Part shown: positions 34,208 through 41,530 of the stretch, piece after piece
How positions within the stretch are numbered: position 1 is the stretch's first letter
Layout of the letters: each line of letters begins with the position of its first letter
Source of the DNA: ATX-6F1 sp943369485
Lineage (GTDB): Bacteria > Cyanobacteriota > Cyanobacteriia > PCC-6307 > Cyanobiaceae
DNA length: 64,000 bases
Assembly: GCA_943369485.1 (NCBI GenBank)
Contig: CALRNH020000001.1
Coordinates: 186,001 to 250,000 of the forward strand
Direction of reading: 5' to 3'
Notes under the pieces: generated by a model
Database searches by the model: none
What the model was told of the DNA's origin: nothing
Seen by the model: the letters and a program-made list of their open reading frames with translations, nothing else
Made by a program: the position numbers and the translations under genes

Positions 34208-34723
34208 TCACTTGAATTTCCGTTGATATTCTTGCTTTAAACCATCGATCGAATTCAGCGCAAGGCTTGATGCTATGCATTTTTTGAACTTGCTGTAGCA
34301 GTCATTTTTGTCGCCATCCTTCCGTGGATAGCCCAGCCAAAGAAAAATAATTACCTTGAAACCATCTATTTCTAATGCCCTGAAGAACAGTCGATATCTT
34401 TTGTCTATGCCCTTCTTTTTGACGCGGCCGTAGTTTTTAAGGTCGTCCCTTAACCTGAAATCATCGTGGTAAGGATTTGATGGAACAAGTTCTTGAATGG
34501 CTCGCGCAACTGCCGCAAGTTGCTTAACCATAGGATGAGTCTTGTATCCAGCCTCAGTCAATTGACCTTTGTCTACCCTTGCTCTTTGCTTTTCTGCAAT
34601 TTTCTCGAGACTATCAAGTTGCTGGTCAAAATACTTACCATAAAATATATGCCAGCCATTCTTAATGAATTCCTCCTTCATTTCGTCGAATGGAGGATCT
34701 TCGTTTTTTAAATCAGTCGTCAA
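34208..34723 (-). CDS. yhaV: YhaV-family toxin
   Basis: YhaV is a ribosome-dependent mRNA interferase in type II toxin-antitoxin modules with PrlF. The 171-residue protein has NGWHIFYGKYFDQQLDSLEK, HPMVKQLAAVARAIQELVPSNPYHDDFRL, the core KRYRLFFRALE and IIFLWLGYPRKDGDKNDCYSKFKKCI, all as in the family. The TTG at 34723 overlaps the antitoxin stop by 11 bp, while the ATG at 34681 is closer to the family start. The gene is AT-rich compared with the host. Confidence 0.85.
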   Translation of the reverse strand: MTTDLKNEDPPFDEMKEEFIKNGWHIFYGKYFDQQLDSLEKIAEKQRARVDKGQLTEAGYKTHPMVKQLAAVARAIQELVPSNPYHDDFRLRDDLKNYGRVKKKGIDKRYRLFFRALEIDGFKVIIFLWLGYPRKDGDKNDCYSKFKKCIASSLALNSIDGLKQEYQRKFK

Positions 34724-34988
34724 TCAGAACGCCTGCAGTAAGCTTGGCGAGTCGTTCGGATCTCGAAACTGTATGAACAACAATTCCATCGTCGCTAGAC
34801 AAGGAATCTTGAAGAAGAAAGTCTAGAAAGCATGTGAGCATTTTCGGATTTTCCAGCTCGTCATCATCTGTTGCAGTTGCTCCGCTCTTGTCGTACTCAC
34901 GCGACAGAGCCTTGTAGTCAGGAGTTTCGGTAGAGACGACGCCGCTACCGACAAGGGCTTGTGCGAGTGTCATTGGGTGATGAGCCAT
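34713..34988 (-). CDS. PrlF-like antitoxin lacking the AbrB domain
   Basis: This 91-residue protein lies directly upstream of the YhaV toxin and overlaps it. Its second half (LENPKMLTCFLDFLLQDSL ... SRSERLAKLTAGVLIDD) resembles the toxin-binding C terminus of PrlF. Its N terminus (MTLAQALVGSGVVSTETPDYKAL) shows no AbrB DNA-binding fold. It should neutralise the toxin, but autorepression may work differently. The ATG is at 34986-34988. Confidence 0.6.
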   Translation of the reverse strand: MAHHPMTLAQALVGSGVVSTETPDYKALSREYDKSGATATDDDELENPKMLTCFLDFLLQDSLSSDDGIVVHTVSRSERLAKLTAGVLIDD

Positions 34989-35219
34989 AGAGCTGAGGCT
35001 GCCAAGGAGCTCCAGGTTCTACGGCTGAGGTGGTGGGTTGATCAGAATCATAGATGACCCTGAGGTTTTAGTCGATCACGCCGGTCCAGGAGCGTCAAGA
35101 ATCGTTCAAAAGCACTGCCTTGCATACGGTCTCGGTTGTGACCAAGTGCTGCCAAGGAGTATGCGGTGGCCGGCCCTCTCACACTTTCTCTCACACCTGG
35201 GAGTCACCAACGGCAAGCG

Positions 35220-36932
35220 TCAGCCTGTGGCTGCCTGAGCCGCGAGACGGTCCATCACGGCCTGGGGCACCCCCTTGAGGTGGAACTCACCTCCTGGAAC
35301 CACTACGCCGCCGTCCGGTAGGTGGATCGGCTTGAGGCCACCCACCGACAGTTGGGTGATGGTCCCAGGCCCCTTGGCCAGGGTGAGCCTCACCCCGAGC
35401 GTGGACACCCAGTTGTTGAACTTGCGCCGCTCAACAACGTCATGCCGGTCGGTGGCCAGGAACCCTTCCACCCGCTCACGGATCTGCGCCGCCATGGCAT
35501 CGCCGCTGGGTTTGGCGTCCAGCTGCTGGAGCTGGTGACGCACCCCGTCGCGCTCACGTTCGACTGCCTCAGCCTTGGCCGTGGCCTCCCTGGCACCCTT
35601 CACCAGCATCTCCACCGCCTCAGGGCTCAGCGGGGTGGCAAGGTTGCCCTCCAGCGTCTGAGCCGTTCCACGATGCTGCGCTGCCAGTGCATCAAGCTCC
35701 CGCTCCTTGGCCAACAACTGGCGCCTCTGGTGGCTGTGTGAGGGCCTGTGGAAGTACCTGTCCCATCGCTGACCCATGAAGGCCCTTAGCAGCCATTTTT
35801 CGTCGTAGGGGTGATTCGGTTCGGTGCATGTGCCGTTGATCTTCCCCAGGCACCGCAGGTATTCGTAGACCTGCCCTATGTGGCGCTTCCCCCCGATCAG
35901 GTGGGTGAGGCCCCTGCCGCAGCTGCAGAAGACCACCCCCTGGAAGATGTTGTGGAGGTGCTTCCCTCGACCGTGGCGGCCCTTCTTGTTGTCTCGCTCA
36001 TGGATCAGAGCGCGGCACTGATCGAAGTCGCTCACGCTGACGATCGGCGGGAAGTAGCCAGGGGAAACCTGAACCACTTCGCCTCGATTCAGCCATGCCC
36101 GCTCCCCCAACACCCGCCGATCCATAAGCGACTTGCGGACCATGGCGAAGGTGAATGGCTTTCCGGTTGTGGAGGTGGAGCCCTCCCGGTTCATCACCTT
36201 TGCTGTCTCGGCCATGCCGAACCCTTCGAGGCACAGCTCCACCATCCGCCTGACGATGGCCTCCTTCCCATTCGGCGTGAAATCCTGCGCCGCCGCGTCC
36301 CAGTCACACCAGAACGGCCTGGGCCATGCAGTCTTCTCACCCCGCGCCCTGGCCCGTGCCGCCGCCGCCTCGCCCCGTTCGCTGTTCTTCTGGCTGTAGT
36401 CGTGCGCGGCATCCCGCCTCACCAGCAGCTGGAGGCGAACGTCCAGCCGGCTGTCGTAGGTGGCCCGATCAACAATCAGATCATCCCGGACGATGCCGAG
36501 CGCCAGGCCCAGGGCGAACAGCTCCCCGAGCATCGCCTCCTGGTAGCTGGTGGCCCTGCGGCTGAAACGATCCAGATCCTCGACCACCAGCACCGCACCA
36601 TCAGGCACCGCACCCGCTTGTGCTGCCTCCAGGAAGACCCCCAGCGCCCCACGCTTGCGGTTGCTGCCACGGAAGGCTGAGACGCCCGCATCCTGGAGGT
36701 GATCGTTCGCAGGGGTGAGGCCATGGCGCTCACAGAACGGCAGGAAAGCATCGGTCTGGCGCTCCAGGCCGTCGCGGTTCTCGGTGGTCTGCCTCTTGGT
36801 GGACACCCGCGCATAGGAGAACGCGACCCGAGATCCAGCCACTTCCTGGCCTGTCCGTTTCGCCCCTGGGGAGGGCCTCGCTGGTGTCGCTGCCCTGGTG
36901 GCTCTAGTGGCAGGGGATGCGCTGCGAGGCAT
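35220..36932 (-). CDS. Large serine recombinase (integrase of the element)
   Basis: This 570-residue site-specific recombinase has a resolvase domain with catalytic Ser44 in AFSYARVSTKRQ and the DLDRFSRR motif. A recombinase domain follows (EAIVRRMVELCLEGFGMAETAKVMNREG), then a zinc ribbon (FCSCGRGL ... YLRCLGKINGTC, about 335-368), a coiled-coil region (RRQLLAKERELDALAAQHRG) and a C-terminal domain. The start lies about 30 bp inside the right-end arm. It should integrate and, with a directionality factor, excise the element at CCAGC. Confidence 0.92.
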   Translation of the reverse strand: MPRSASPATRATRAATPARPSPGAKRTGQEVAGSRVAFSYARVSTKRQTTENRDGLERQTDAFLPFCERHGLTPANDHLQDAGVSAFRGSNRKRGALGVFLEAAQAGAVPDGAVLVVEDLDRFSRRATSYQEAMLGELFALGLALGIVRDDLIVDRATYDSRLDVRLQLLVRRDAAHDYSQKNSERGEAAAARARARGEKTAWPRPFWCDWDAAAQDFTPNGKEAIVRRMVELCLEGFGMAETAKVMNREGSTSTTGKPFTFAMVRKSLMDRRVLGERAWLNRGEVVQVSPGYFPPIVSVSDFDQCRALIHERDNKKGRHGRGKHLHNIFQGVVFCSCGRGLTHLIGGKRHIGQVYEYLRCLGKINGTCTEPNHPYDEKWLLRAFMGQRWDRYFHRPSHSHQRRQLLAKERELDALAAQHRGTAQTLEGNLATPLSPEAVEMLVKGAREATAKAEAVERERDGVRHQLQQLDAKPSGDAMAAQIRERVEGFLATDRHDVVERRKFNNWVSTLGVRLTLAKGPGTITQLSVGGLKPIHLPDGGVVVPGGEFHLKGVPQAVMDRLAAQAATG

Positions 36933-36949
36933 GGTTTCTAGGTGTCTTG

Positions 36950-36973
36950 GTTAAAACCTTACTAGTAGCCAGC
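36950..36973. other. Right attachment site (attP-derived arm plus core)
   Basis: Arm GTTAAAACCTTACTAGT (36950-36966), two bases AG, and core CCAGC (36969-36973). The arm matches the reverse complement of the left arm at 12 of 17 positions. Joining both ends gives a 42-bp palindromic attP-like site with an 8-base centre (AGCCAGCA). Confidence 0.8.
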
Positions 36974-37046
36974 CCGTGGCCTCCAGCAGTCCCAGCACCC
37001 AGTCTTCAGCCCAGGCACCCGCGCGTTGTCGATTGTTGCTTCCCAT
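36951..37046 (-). pseudogene. yraN: yraN (UPF0102) 5' fragment
   Basis: This fragment encodes the first 26 native residues of YraN (MGSNNRQRAGAWAEDWV... to GLLEATGW). Five element-encoded residues (LLVRF) and a TAA stop follow, so the present product is 31 residues. The ATG at 37044-37046 fits a normal UPF0102 start; an upstream in-frame ATG lies in the promoter region of the pentapeptide gene. The other 94 residues are at 27480-27769. The frame is the same on both sides of the shared core. Confidence 0.88.
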
Positions 37047-37119
37047 GCCAGCTCGGCCTCCGCTCCCAGGGTTCCCCCCACCGGCCGTGACTAAGGTTTG
37101 AGTAGCCGTATCGAGAGCC

Positions 37120-37611
37120 ATGGCTGTTCTGCTGGCCTCACTGCTGGCCTCTCTTCTCACCGCTCTTTTCTGGCTGTCGCCGGCTCTGAGCGCGCCGGCC
37201 TTCGCGGCCATGGACTACGCCAAGCAGGTGCTGATCGGCCAGGATTTTTCCCACACCGACCTGCGCGAGGTCACCTTCAACCTCACCAACCTGCGGGACG
37301 CCGACTTCACTGGGTCCGATCTGCGCGGCGCCAGCCTGTTCGGAGCCAAGCTCCAGGACACCAGCTTCCGCGACGCCGACCTGCGCGACGCCACCCTTGA
37401 TTCAGCCATCTTCGACGGCAGCGATCTCACCAACGCCTTGCTGGAGAACGCCTTTGCCTTCAACACCAAGTTCCGGGGCGTGACGATCGAAGGAGCCGAT
37501 TTCACCAATGTGCCCCTGCGCGCCGACGCCCTCAAGAGCCTCTGTGCCCAGGCCAGCGGCACCAACCCCGTCACGGGCCGGCTCACCCGCGACACACTGG
37601 GGTGCTCCTGA
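37120..37611 (+). CDS. Lumenal/periplasmic pentapeptide-repeat protein
   Basis: The 163-residue protein has a signal peptide (VLLASLLASLLTALFWLSPALSAPAFA). About 15 pentapeptide repeats of A(D/N)LxX type follow (FSHTDLREVTFNLTNLRDADF, DLRDATLDSAIFDGSDL), then a C-terminal cap with two Cys (ALKSLCAQ ... DTLGCS). This layout matches thylakoid-lumen proteins of the TL17/TL20 kind. The repeats fold as a right-handed beta helix. Its function is unknown. It is divergent from the yraN 5' piece. Confidence 0.85.
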   Translation: MAVLLASLLASLLTALFWLSPALSAPAFAAMDYAKQVLIGQDFSHTDLREVTFNLTNLRDADFTGSDLRGASLFGAKLQDTSFRDADLRDATLDSAIFDGSDLTNALLENAFAFNTKFRGVTIEGADFTNVPLRADALKSLCAQASGTNPVTGRLTRDTLGCS

Positions 37612-37624
37612 CGCTGCCTCTGCG

Positions 37625-38062
37625 ATGGCCTTTGATCCCCGCAGCCTGGAGCGCCTGAAGGAGCTGGGCCGCCGCCTGCCCCAGCCCCTGCCTGTGCCGG
37701 CACAACCCCCCGCTGCGACCGCAGTACCTGCCAGCGAACGGCGCCACCGGGTGGAAACAGAAACCGACCCCGAGGCCCTGTTCCACGAATTGATGCAGGT
37801 GAGTCCTGACGGCACGGTGCCGCCCCATCTGCTGGAGCGGCTTCGCCAGGCGGAGGAGCAACGACTGCAGGCCGCCCGTGGTGCAGCTGCGCTACCCCCT
37901 GGGTCGGCCCCCAACCGGCCCCAGCCGACAACGTCGGCAGGCCCGGCCCGCAAGCCAACTCGGCCCGCGGTGCTCGGTCAGCGGGACCCCCGCACCGCCG
38001 CCGAACACCCGGATCTCTACACCGCCTTCCAGCAACTGCTGCTGGAAGGCGACGAGGACTGA
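37625..38062 (+). CDS. Hypothetical cyanobacterial protein
   Basis: This 145-residue hydrophilic protein starts MAFDPRSLERLKELGRRLP, with a Pro/Ala-rich linker. The middle helix DPEALFHELMQVSPDGTVPPHLLERLRQAEEQRL and the C-terminal HPDLYTAFQQLLLEGDED are the most structured parts. It starts 13 bp after the pentapeptide gene and ends before the LexA box. The family is not recognised. Confidence 0.6.
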   Translation: MAFDPRSLERLKELGRRLPQPLPVPAQPPAATAVPASERRHRVETETDPEALFHELMQVSPDGTVPPHLLERLRQAEEQRLQAARGAAALPPGSAPNRPQPTTSAGPARKPTRPAVLGQRDPRTAAEHPDLYTAFQQLLLEGDED

Positions 38063-38075
38063 CCCGCCGAACCTT

Positions 38076-38089
38076 AGTACATCTGTACT
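38076..38089. promoter_or_regulatory. LexA box in front of umuDC
   Basis: AGTACATCTGTACT fits the cyanobacterial LexA consensus RGTACNNNDGTWCB at every position and lies 27 bp before the umuD ATG. It predicts SOS-type repression of umuDC. Confidence 0.8.
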
Positions 38090-38116
38090 AGCCTGAGGCG
38101 CCCGCGGCTGGACCCC

Positions 38117-38500
38117 ATGCGCCTCCCTTTGGTCACTGAATCGGTGGCGGCCGGCTTCCCCAGCCCCGCCGACGACTACATCGACAGCGGCATCGACCTC
38201 AACGAGCAGCTGATCCGCCACCCCAGCAGCACCTTCTTCCTGCGGGTCAGCGGCGAGTCGATGGGCGGCGCCGGCATCCAGCACGGCGACCTGCTGATCG
38301 TGGACCGCAGCATTGAACCCAGGCCCGGCCGCATCGTGGTGGCGGTGCTGGAGGGGGGCTTCACGCTCAAACGCCTGGCCTGGCACCGGGGCCGCCTGCG
38401 GCTGGAGGCGGCCCACCCCTCCTACCCCCCCCTGGAGCTGGAGGGTGGCGGCGACGTGCAGATCTGGGGCGTGGCCGTGCACGTGATCCACCCGCTCTGA
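38117..38500 (+). CDS. umuD: SOS response peptidase UmuD
   Basis: UmuD is cleaved on RecA filaments to UmuD', the accessory part of DNA polymerase V. The 127-residue protein has the cleavage site Ala12-Gly13 (VAAGFPSPADDY), catalytic Ser48 in SGESMGGAGI and Lys85 in FTLKRL, all with S24 family spacing. It is 12 bp before umuC, and both lie behind the LexA box. Confidence 0.93.
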   Translation: MRLPLVTESVAAGFPSPADDYIDSGIDLNEQLIRHPSSTFFLRVSGESMGGAGIQHGDLLIVDRSIEPRPGRIVVAVLEGGFTLKRLAWHRGRLRLEAAHPSYPPLELEGGGDVQIWGVAVHVIHPL

Positions 38501-38512
38501 GCCGTCGCCACC

Positions 38513-39787
38513 ATGGTCCAGGCGATCGCCCTGATCGACGGCAACAACTTCTACGCCGCCTGCGAGCAGGCCCTCGATCCCAGCCTGCTGGGGCGGCCGC
38601 TGGTGGTGCTCTCCAACAACGACGGCATGGTGGTCTCGCGCAGCGCCGAGGCGCGGCGGCTGGGGATCGCCATGGGCCTGCCCTACTTCAAGCTCCGGCC
38701 CGTGCTGGAGCGCCATGGGGTGGCGGTGCGCAGCTCCAACTACGCCCTCTACGGCGACATGAGCCAGCGGCTGATGTCGCTCCTGGGGGCGGCCAGTGAG
38801 GAGTTGGAGGTGTATTCGATCGACGAGGCCTTCGCCCGGCTGCACCGCCCCGCCGGCGGCGACCTGGGTCCCTGGGCCCGGGAGCTGCGCACCCGCATCC
38901 GCCAGGACCTGGGGCTGCCGATCGCCATCGGGCTGGCCTCCACCAAGGTGCTGGCCAAGGCCGCCAACCGCCTGGCCAAGGGCCACCCTGGCCAGGCCGG
39001 CGTGCTCGATCTCGGCAGCGGGCAAGCCAGCGACGACTGGCTGGAGCGGGTGGCGATTGAGGACGTCTGGGGCATCGGCCGGCGGCTGTCGCGCTGGTGC
39101 CGGCTGCGGGGCATCGCCAACGCCCGCCAGCTTCGGGACATGCCCACGGGCGAATTGCGGGCCCGCTGCGGCGTGGTGGGGGTGCGGCTGCAGCTGGAGC
39201 TGCGGGGGGTGGCCTGCCTGCCGCTGCAGCAGGGCGTGCCCGCCAAGCAGGAAACCTGTGTGAGTCGAAGCTTCAGCCGACCCGTGGAGGATCTGGAGGA
39301 CCTGCGCCAGGCGGTGGCCACCTACGTGGTGCGGGCGGCCGAGAAGCTGCGGCGCCAGCGCCAGTTGGCCGGAGCGCTCACGGTGTTCGCCCGCACCAGC
39401 CCCTTCGCCGACGGCTTTTACAGCCAGGCCGCCAGTGTGCGCCTGCCCCTGGCCAGCCAGGACACCGCCGTGCTGCTGGCGGCCGCTCTGCCGCTGGTGG
39501 GCCGCCTGTACCGGCCCCGCAAACGTTTTCAGAAGGCGGGGGTGCTGCTGCAGGAGCTGCAGGGGGAGGAGTTGCTGCAGCAGCACCTGCTGGTGAACCA
39601 GAGCCCGGAGCAGCAGGTCCGCCGGGCGGCGCTGATGGAGACGGTGGACCGGCTCAACGGCCGCCACGGTCGTGGCACGGTGCAATGGGCCGCCTGCGGC
39701 CTCGATCCGGTCTGGGCGATGAAGCGAGAGCGGCTTTCCGGTGCCGCCACCACCCGCCTGGAGCACGTGCCGGTGGTGTGGGCCTGA
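38513..39787 (+). CDS. umuC: Y-family DNA polymerase V subunit UmuC
   Basis: UmuC is a translesion polymerase. The 424-residue protein has the N-terminal catalytic motif LIDGNNFYAACEQAL, NNDGMVVSRSAEARRLGI and the paired acidic motif VYSIDEAFARL. The helix-hairpin-helix part is DVWGIGRRLSRWCRLRG, and the C-terminal DUF4113-like part ends RLSGAATTRLEHVPVVWA. It is coregulated with umuD. Confidence 0.95.
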   Translation: MVQAIALIDGNNFYAACEQALDPSLLGRPLVVLSNNDGMVVSRSAEARRLGIAMGLPYFKLRPVLERHGVAVRSSNYALYGDMSQRLMSLLGAASEELEVYSIDEAFARLHRPAGGDLGPWARELRTRIRQDLGLPIAIGLASTKVLAKAANRLAKGHPGQAGVLDLGSGQASDDWLERVAIEDVWGIGRRLSRWCRLRGIANARQLRDMPTGELRARCGVVGVRLQLELRGVACLPLQQGVPAKQETCVSRSFSRPVEDLEDLRQAVATYVVRAAEKLRRQRQLAGALTVFARTSPFADGFYSQAASVRLPLASQDTAVLLAAALPLVGRLYRPRKRFQKAGVLLQELQGEELLQQHLLVNQSPEQQVRRAALMETVDRLNGRHGRGTVQWAACGLDPVWAMKRERLSGAATTRLEHVPVVWA

Positions 39788-39788
39788 A

Positions 39789-41117
39789 TCAGCGGTTGCG
39801 CGGAGGCAAAGGATGCCCGACGCGCAGCTGCCGGCGCCAGCGACCGGCCTGGAGCCAGCTCAGGCCGGCCAAAAGGGCCACGGCCAGAGCGGTGGCGGCG
39901 GCAGGGCTGGGCCCCCACCAGGCGGCCCCCAGCAGGGCCAGCGGCCCGATGACCGCCACGGTCGGACGCAGCTGAGCCAGGCGGCGGTCGGCGCCTCGGC
40001 AACTGCGGCAGTGGCGTGTGTGGCTCTCGTAGCGCTCCAGCAGGGGCGTCTCGCCCAGGCGCTCCGGCAGGGGGGCCTCCCCGAAGGGGCCGCCGCCCAC
40101 GGCGCTCACCCAGTCGTGGAGAGCGCGCACGTAGGTGTCCGCGCGGGTGGCCAGGTGGCAGGAGCGCACCAACTCCTCGCCGCCACCGCGTTCCTCCAGC
40201 ACACGCTCCTGGACATGCAGGAACAACTGGTCGTCTTCGAGCACCACGTGGTTGCCCAGGTGCTGCAACCACTCCGGCCGCAGATTGATCAACCGCCCCG
40301 GCCAGGGAGAGCCAAAGCGGAAGGGCAGGCGCACGAGCAGGCGGCACTGCCCACGCCGAATCGGCGTGGCATACACAACGGTCTGAAAACGGAGCGGGCC
40401 TTTGCCCTGGAGGTCATGGACCATCAGGCAGGGAGCCGTGAACACGGTGCTTTGGCTGCCGAGGCTGCCCTGGCGCGGACCCTCCGGCCAGACCCCGGTG
40501 AACCCCTGGGGCCCGCTGGAGGTGAGCTCCAGGGCCACCGGCCCGGCCGATTCACGCTTGCCGACGGTGGCGTGGTGGGTGAAAGGCACATGGCTGACGT
40601 CCAGCACGTTCTCCAGCAGCGTCAGGGCGTCATAGGGGAGATCGCGGAAGGAGTCCTGGACGGTCCAGCTGCCCGGGTCCTCCTCCAGCCAGGGCAGCAA
40701 CGGCAGGGGCACGCTGGCGGCCTCGGCGGGATCACCGGCAAACACGAACAGCAACCCCTGAGCAAGGGCGGTGGCGTAGGGGCGGCAGCGGCTGCGGGGG
40801 GTGTCGATGCTGATGCCGGGGTCGGCCTGGGGAATGGCGGTGCAGTGGCCCTGGCCATCGAAACTCCAGCCGTGATAGGGGCACTCCAGTTCGCCGCGAT
40901 CATTGAGCCGTCCCTGGGACAGGGGCACCAGCCGATGGGGACAGACATCGGCAAAGGCACGCCACTGACCACTGGGCGCTTCCGGACTCGCCTGGCGATC
41001 GAACCAGAGCACCAGGTCATCGCCCAGCAGGGTGAAGGCCGAGGGGCGATCCAGCTCCAGATCCTTCGAGAACGCCACCGGGTACCAACTACGGCGCCAG
41101 ATGTGATCAGGTTCCAC
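39789..41117 (-). CDS. PaO/Tic55-like Rieske non-heme oxygenase
   Basis: The 442-residue protein is a cyanobacterial relative of plant pheophorbide a oxygenase, PTC52 and TIC55. The Rieske centre ligands are Cys59, His61, Cys79 and His82 (CPHR ... CPYHGWS). The mononuclear iron site is ENVLDVSHVPFTHH. A C-terminal CxxC (HCRSCRG) precedes two membrane helices near the end, as in plastid homologs. The substrate is unknown; candidates are chlorophyll derivatives. The 3' end lies one base from umuC's stop. Confidence 0.88.
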   Translation of the reverse strand: MEPDHIWRRSWYPVAFSKDLELDRPSAFTLLGDDLVLWFDRQASPEAPSGQWRAFADVCPHRLVPLSQGRLNDRGELECPYHGWSFDGQGHCTAIPQADPGISIDTPRSRCRPYATALAQGLLFVFAGDPAEAASVPLPLLPWLEEDPGSWTVQDSFRDLPYDALTLLENVLDVSHVPFTHHATVGKRESAGPVALELTSSGPQGFTGVWPEGPRQGSLGSQSTVFTAPCLMVHDLQGKGPLRFQTVVYATPIRRGQCRLLVRLPFRFGSPWPGRLINLRPEWLQHLGNHVVLEDDQLFLHVQERVLEERGGGEELVRSCHLATRADTYVRALHDWVSAVGGGPFGEAPLPERLGETPLLERYESHTRHCRSCRGADRRLAQLRPTVAVIGPLALLGAAWWGPSPAAATALAVALLAGLSWLQAGRWRRQLRVGHPLPPRNR

Positions 41118-41445
41118 GGGGACCCATCAACGGCGTGAAGTGCTCACCCACCAGGGCGGTGACAAAACCGGTGGCCTGGGCATCGGCCGCCGCCACATGC
41201 CAGAGATAACGGCCCCGGGGCAGCGTCTCGGTGTTCCGGTCGTAGATCCTCAGCCAACCGAAACTGGTGCCGAGGGTCCAGTGCACATGGCTTCCCTCGG
41301 GGGGGATCTCATCGGGGGCTGGCAGGCGCTCGAGCAACTGGGTGTAGGTGGTGAACACATAGCCGCGCAGATCCGGTTCAGCGGCGGGTGCCTGGGGCGA
41401 CGGGGGGGACGAAGGACCGGGGGCGTCAGGGGAAAACTCGCTCAT
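41107..41445 (-). CDS. Conserved-looking hypothetical upstream of the Rieske oxygenase
   Basis: This 112-residue protein has a Pro-rich N terminus and a compact domain: LRGYVFTTYTQLLERLPAPDEIPPEGSHVHWTLGTSFGWLRIYDRNTETLPRGRYLWHVAAADAQA. The ATG at 41443-41445 is preferred. It overlaps the Rieske gene by 11 bp, so the two may be coupled. The function is not known. Confidence 0.65.
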   Translation of the reverse strand: MSEFSPDAPGPSSPPSPQAPAAEPDLRGYVFTTYTQLLERLPAPDEIPPEGSHVHWTLGTSFGWLRIYDRNTETLPRGRYLWHVAAADAQATGFVTALVGEHFTPLMGPRGT

Positions 41446-41530
41446 CGCTCCTGGGTTCGTCAAAAGAGCCGGTGCCGGGGACACGACCGACCGGCGCCAG
41501 TCTCACGCATCGGCGCGGCGGCTGCGGCGC

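Larger units (their letters stand above)
27765..36973. mobile_element. 9.2-kb serine-recombinase integrative element inserted in yraN
   Basis: The boundaries are two copies of CCAGC (27765-27769 and 36969-36973), 9,204 bp apart. Removing one unit restores yraN in frame. The inner ends are 17-bp imperfect inverted repeats (12 of 17 matching), as expected of attP half-sites. A large serine recombinase gene starts near the right end. Other contents are a ribbon-helix-helix protein, a primase-helicase, an HTH-like protein, a membrane protein, an excalibur protein, a short tyrosine recombinase and a YhaV-type toxin-antitoxin pair. Parts are much richer in AT than the host. There are no capsid, portal, terminase or conjugation genes, so an integrative plasmid or satellite is most likely. 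Confidence 0.9.

Noticed and set aside
34046..34240. 64-codon ORF with CxxC...CxxC pattern in the element
   Set aside because: There is no clear ribosome site, its composition changes midway, and it overlaps toxin-side DNA. The two CxxC pairs alone are weak evidence for a zinc ribbon.
34998..35159. 12-bp direct repeat GCTGCCAAGGAG (34998 and 35148)
   Set aside because: It is a single pair in non-coding DNA with no gene or structure between the copies. It may be a relic but supports no call.
35038..35238. 66-codon ORF before the serine recombinase 3' end
   Set aside because: It overlaps the recombinase end antisense and lacks protein-like features.
27771..36966. CTAGT shared by both element ends as the crossover core
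   Set aside because: Joining at CTAGT shifts the yraN frame and meets a stop. Joining at CCAGC keeps the frame and the family spacing.
27765..36973. Element as a prophage
   Set aside because: No terminase, portal, capsid, tail or lysis genes are visible. The primase-helicase plus integrase set suits a plasmid-like or satellite element.
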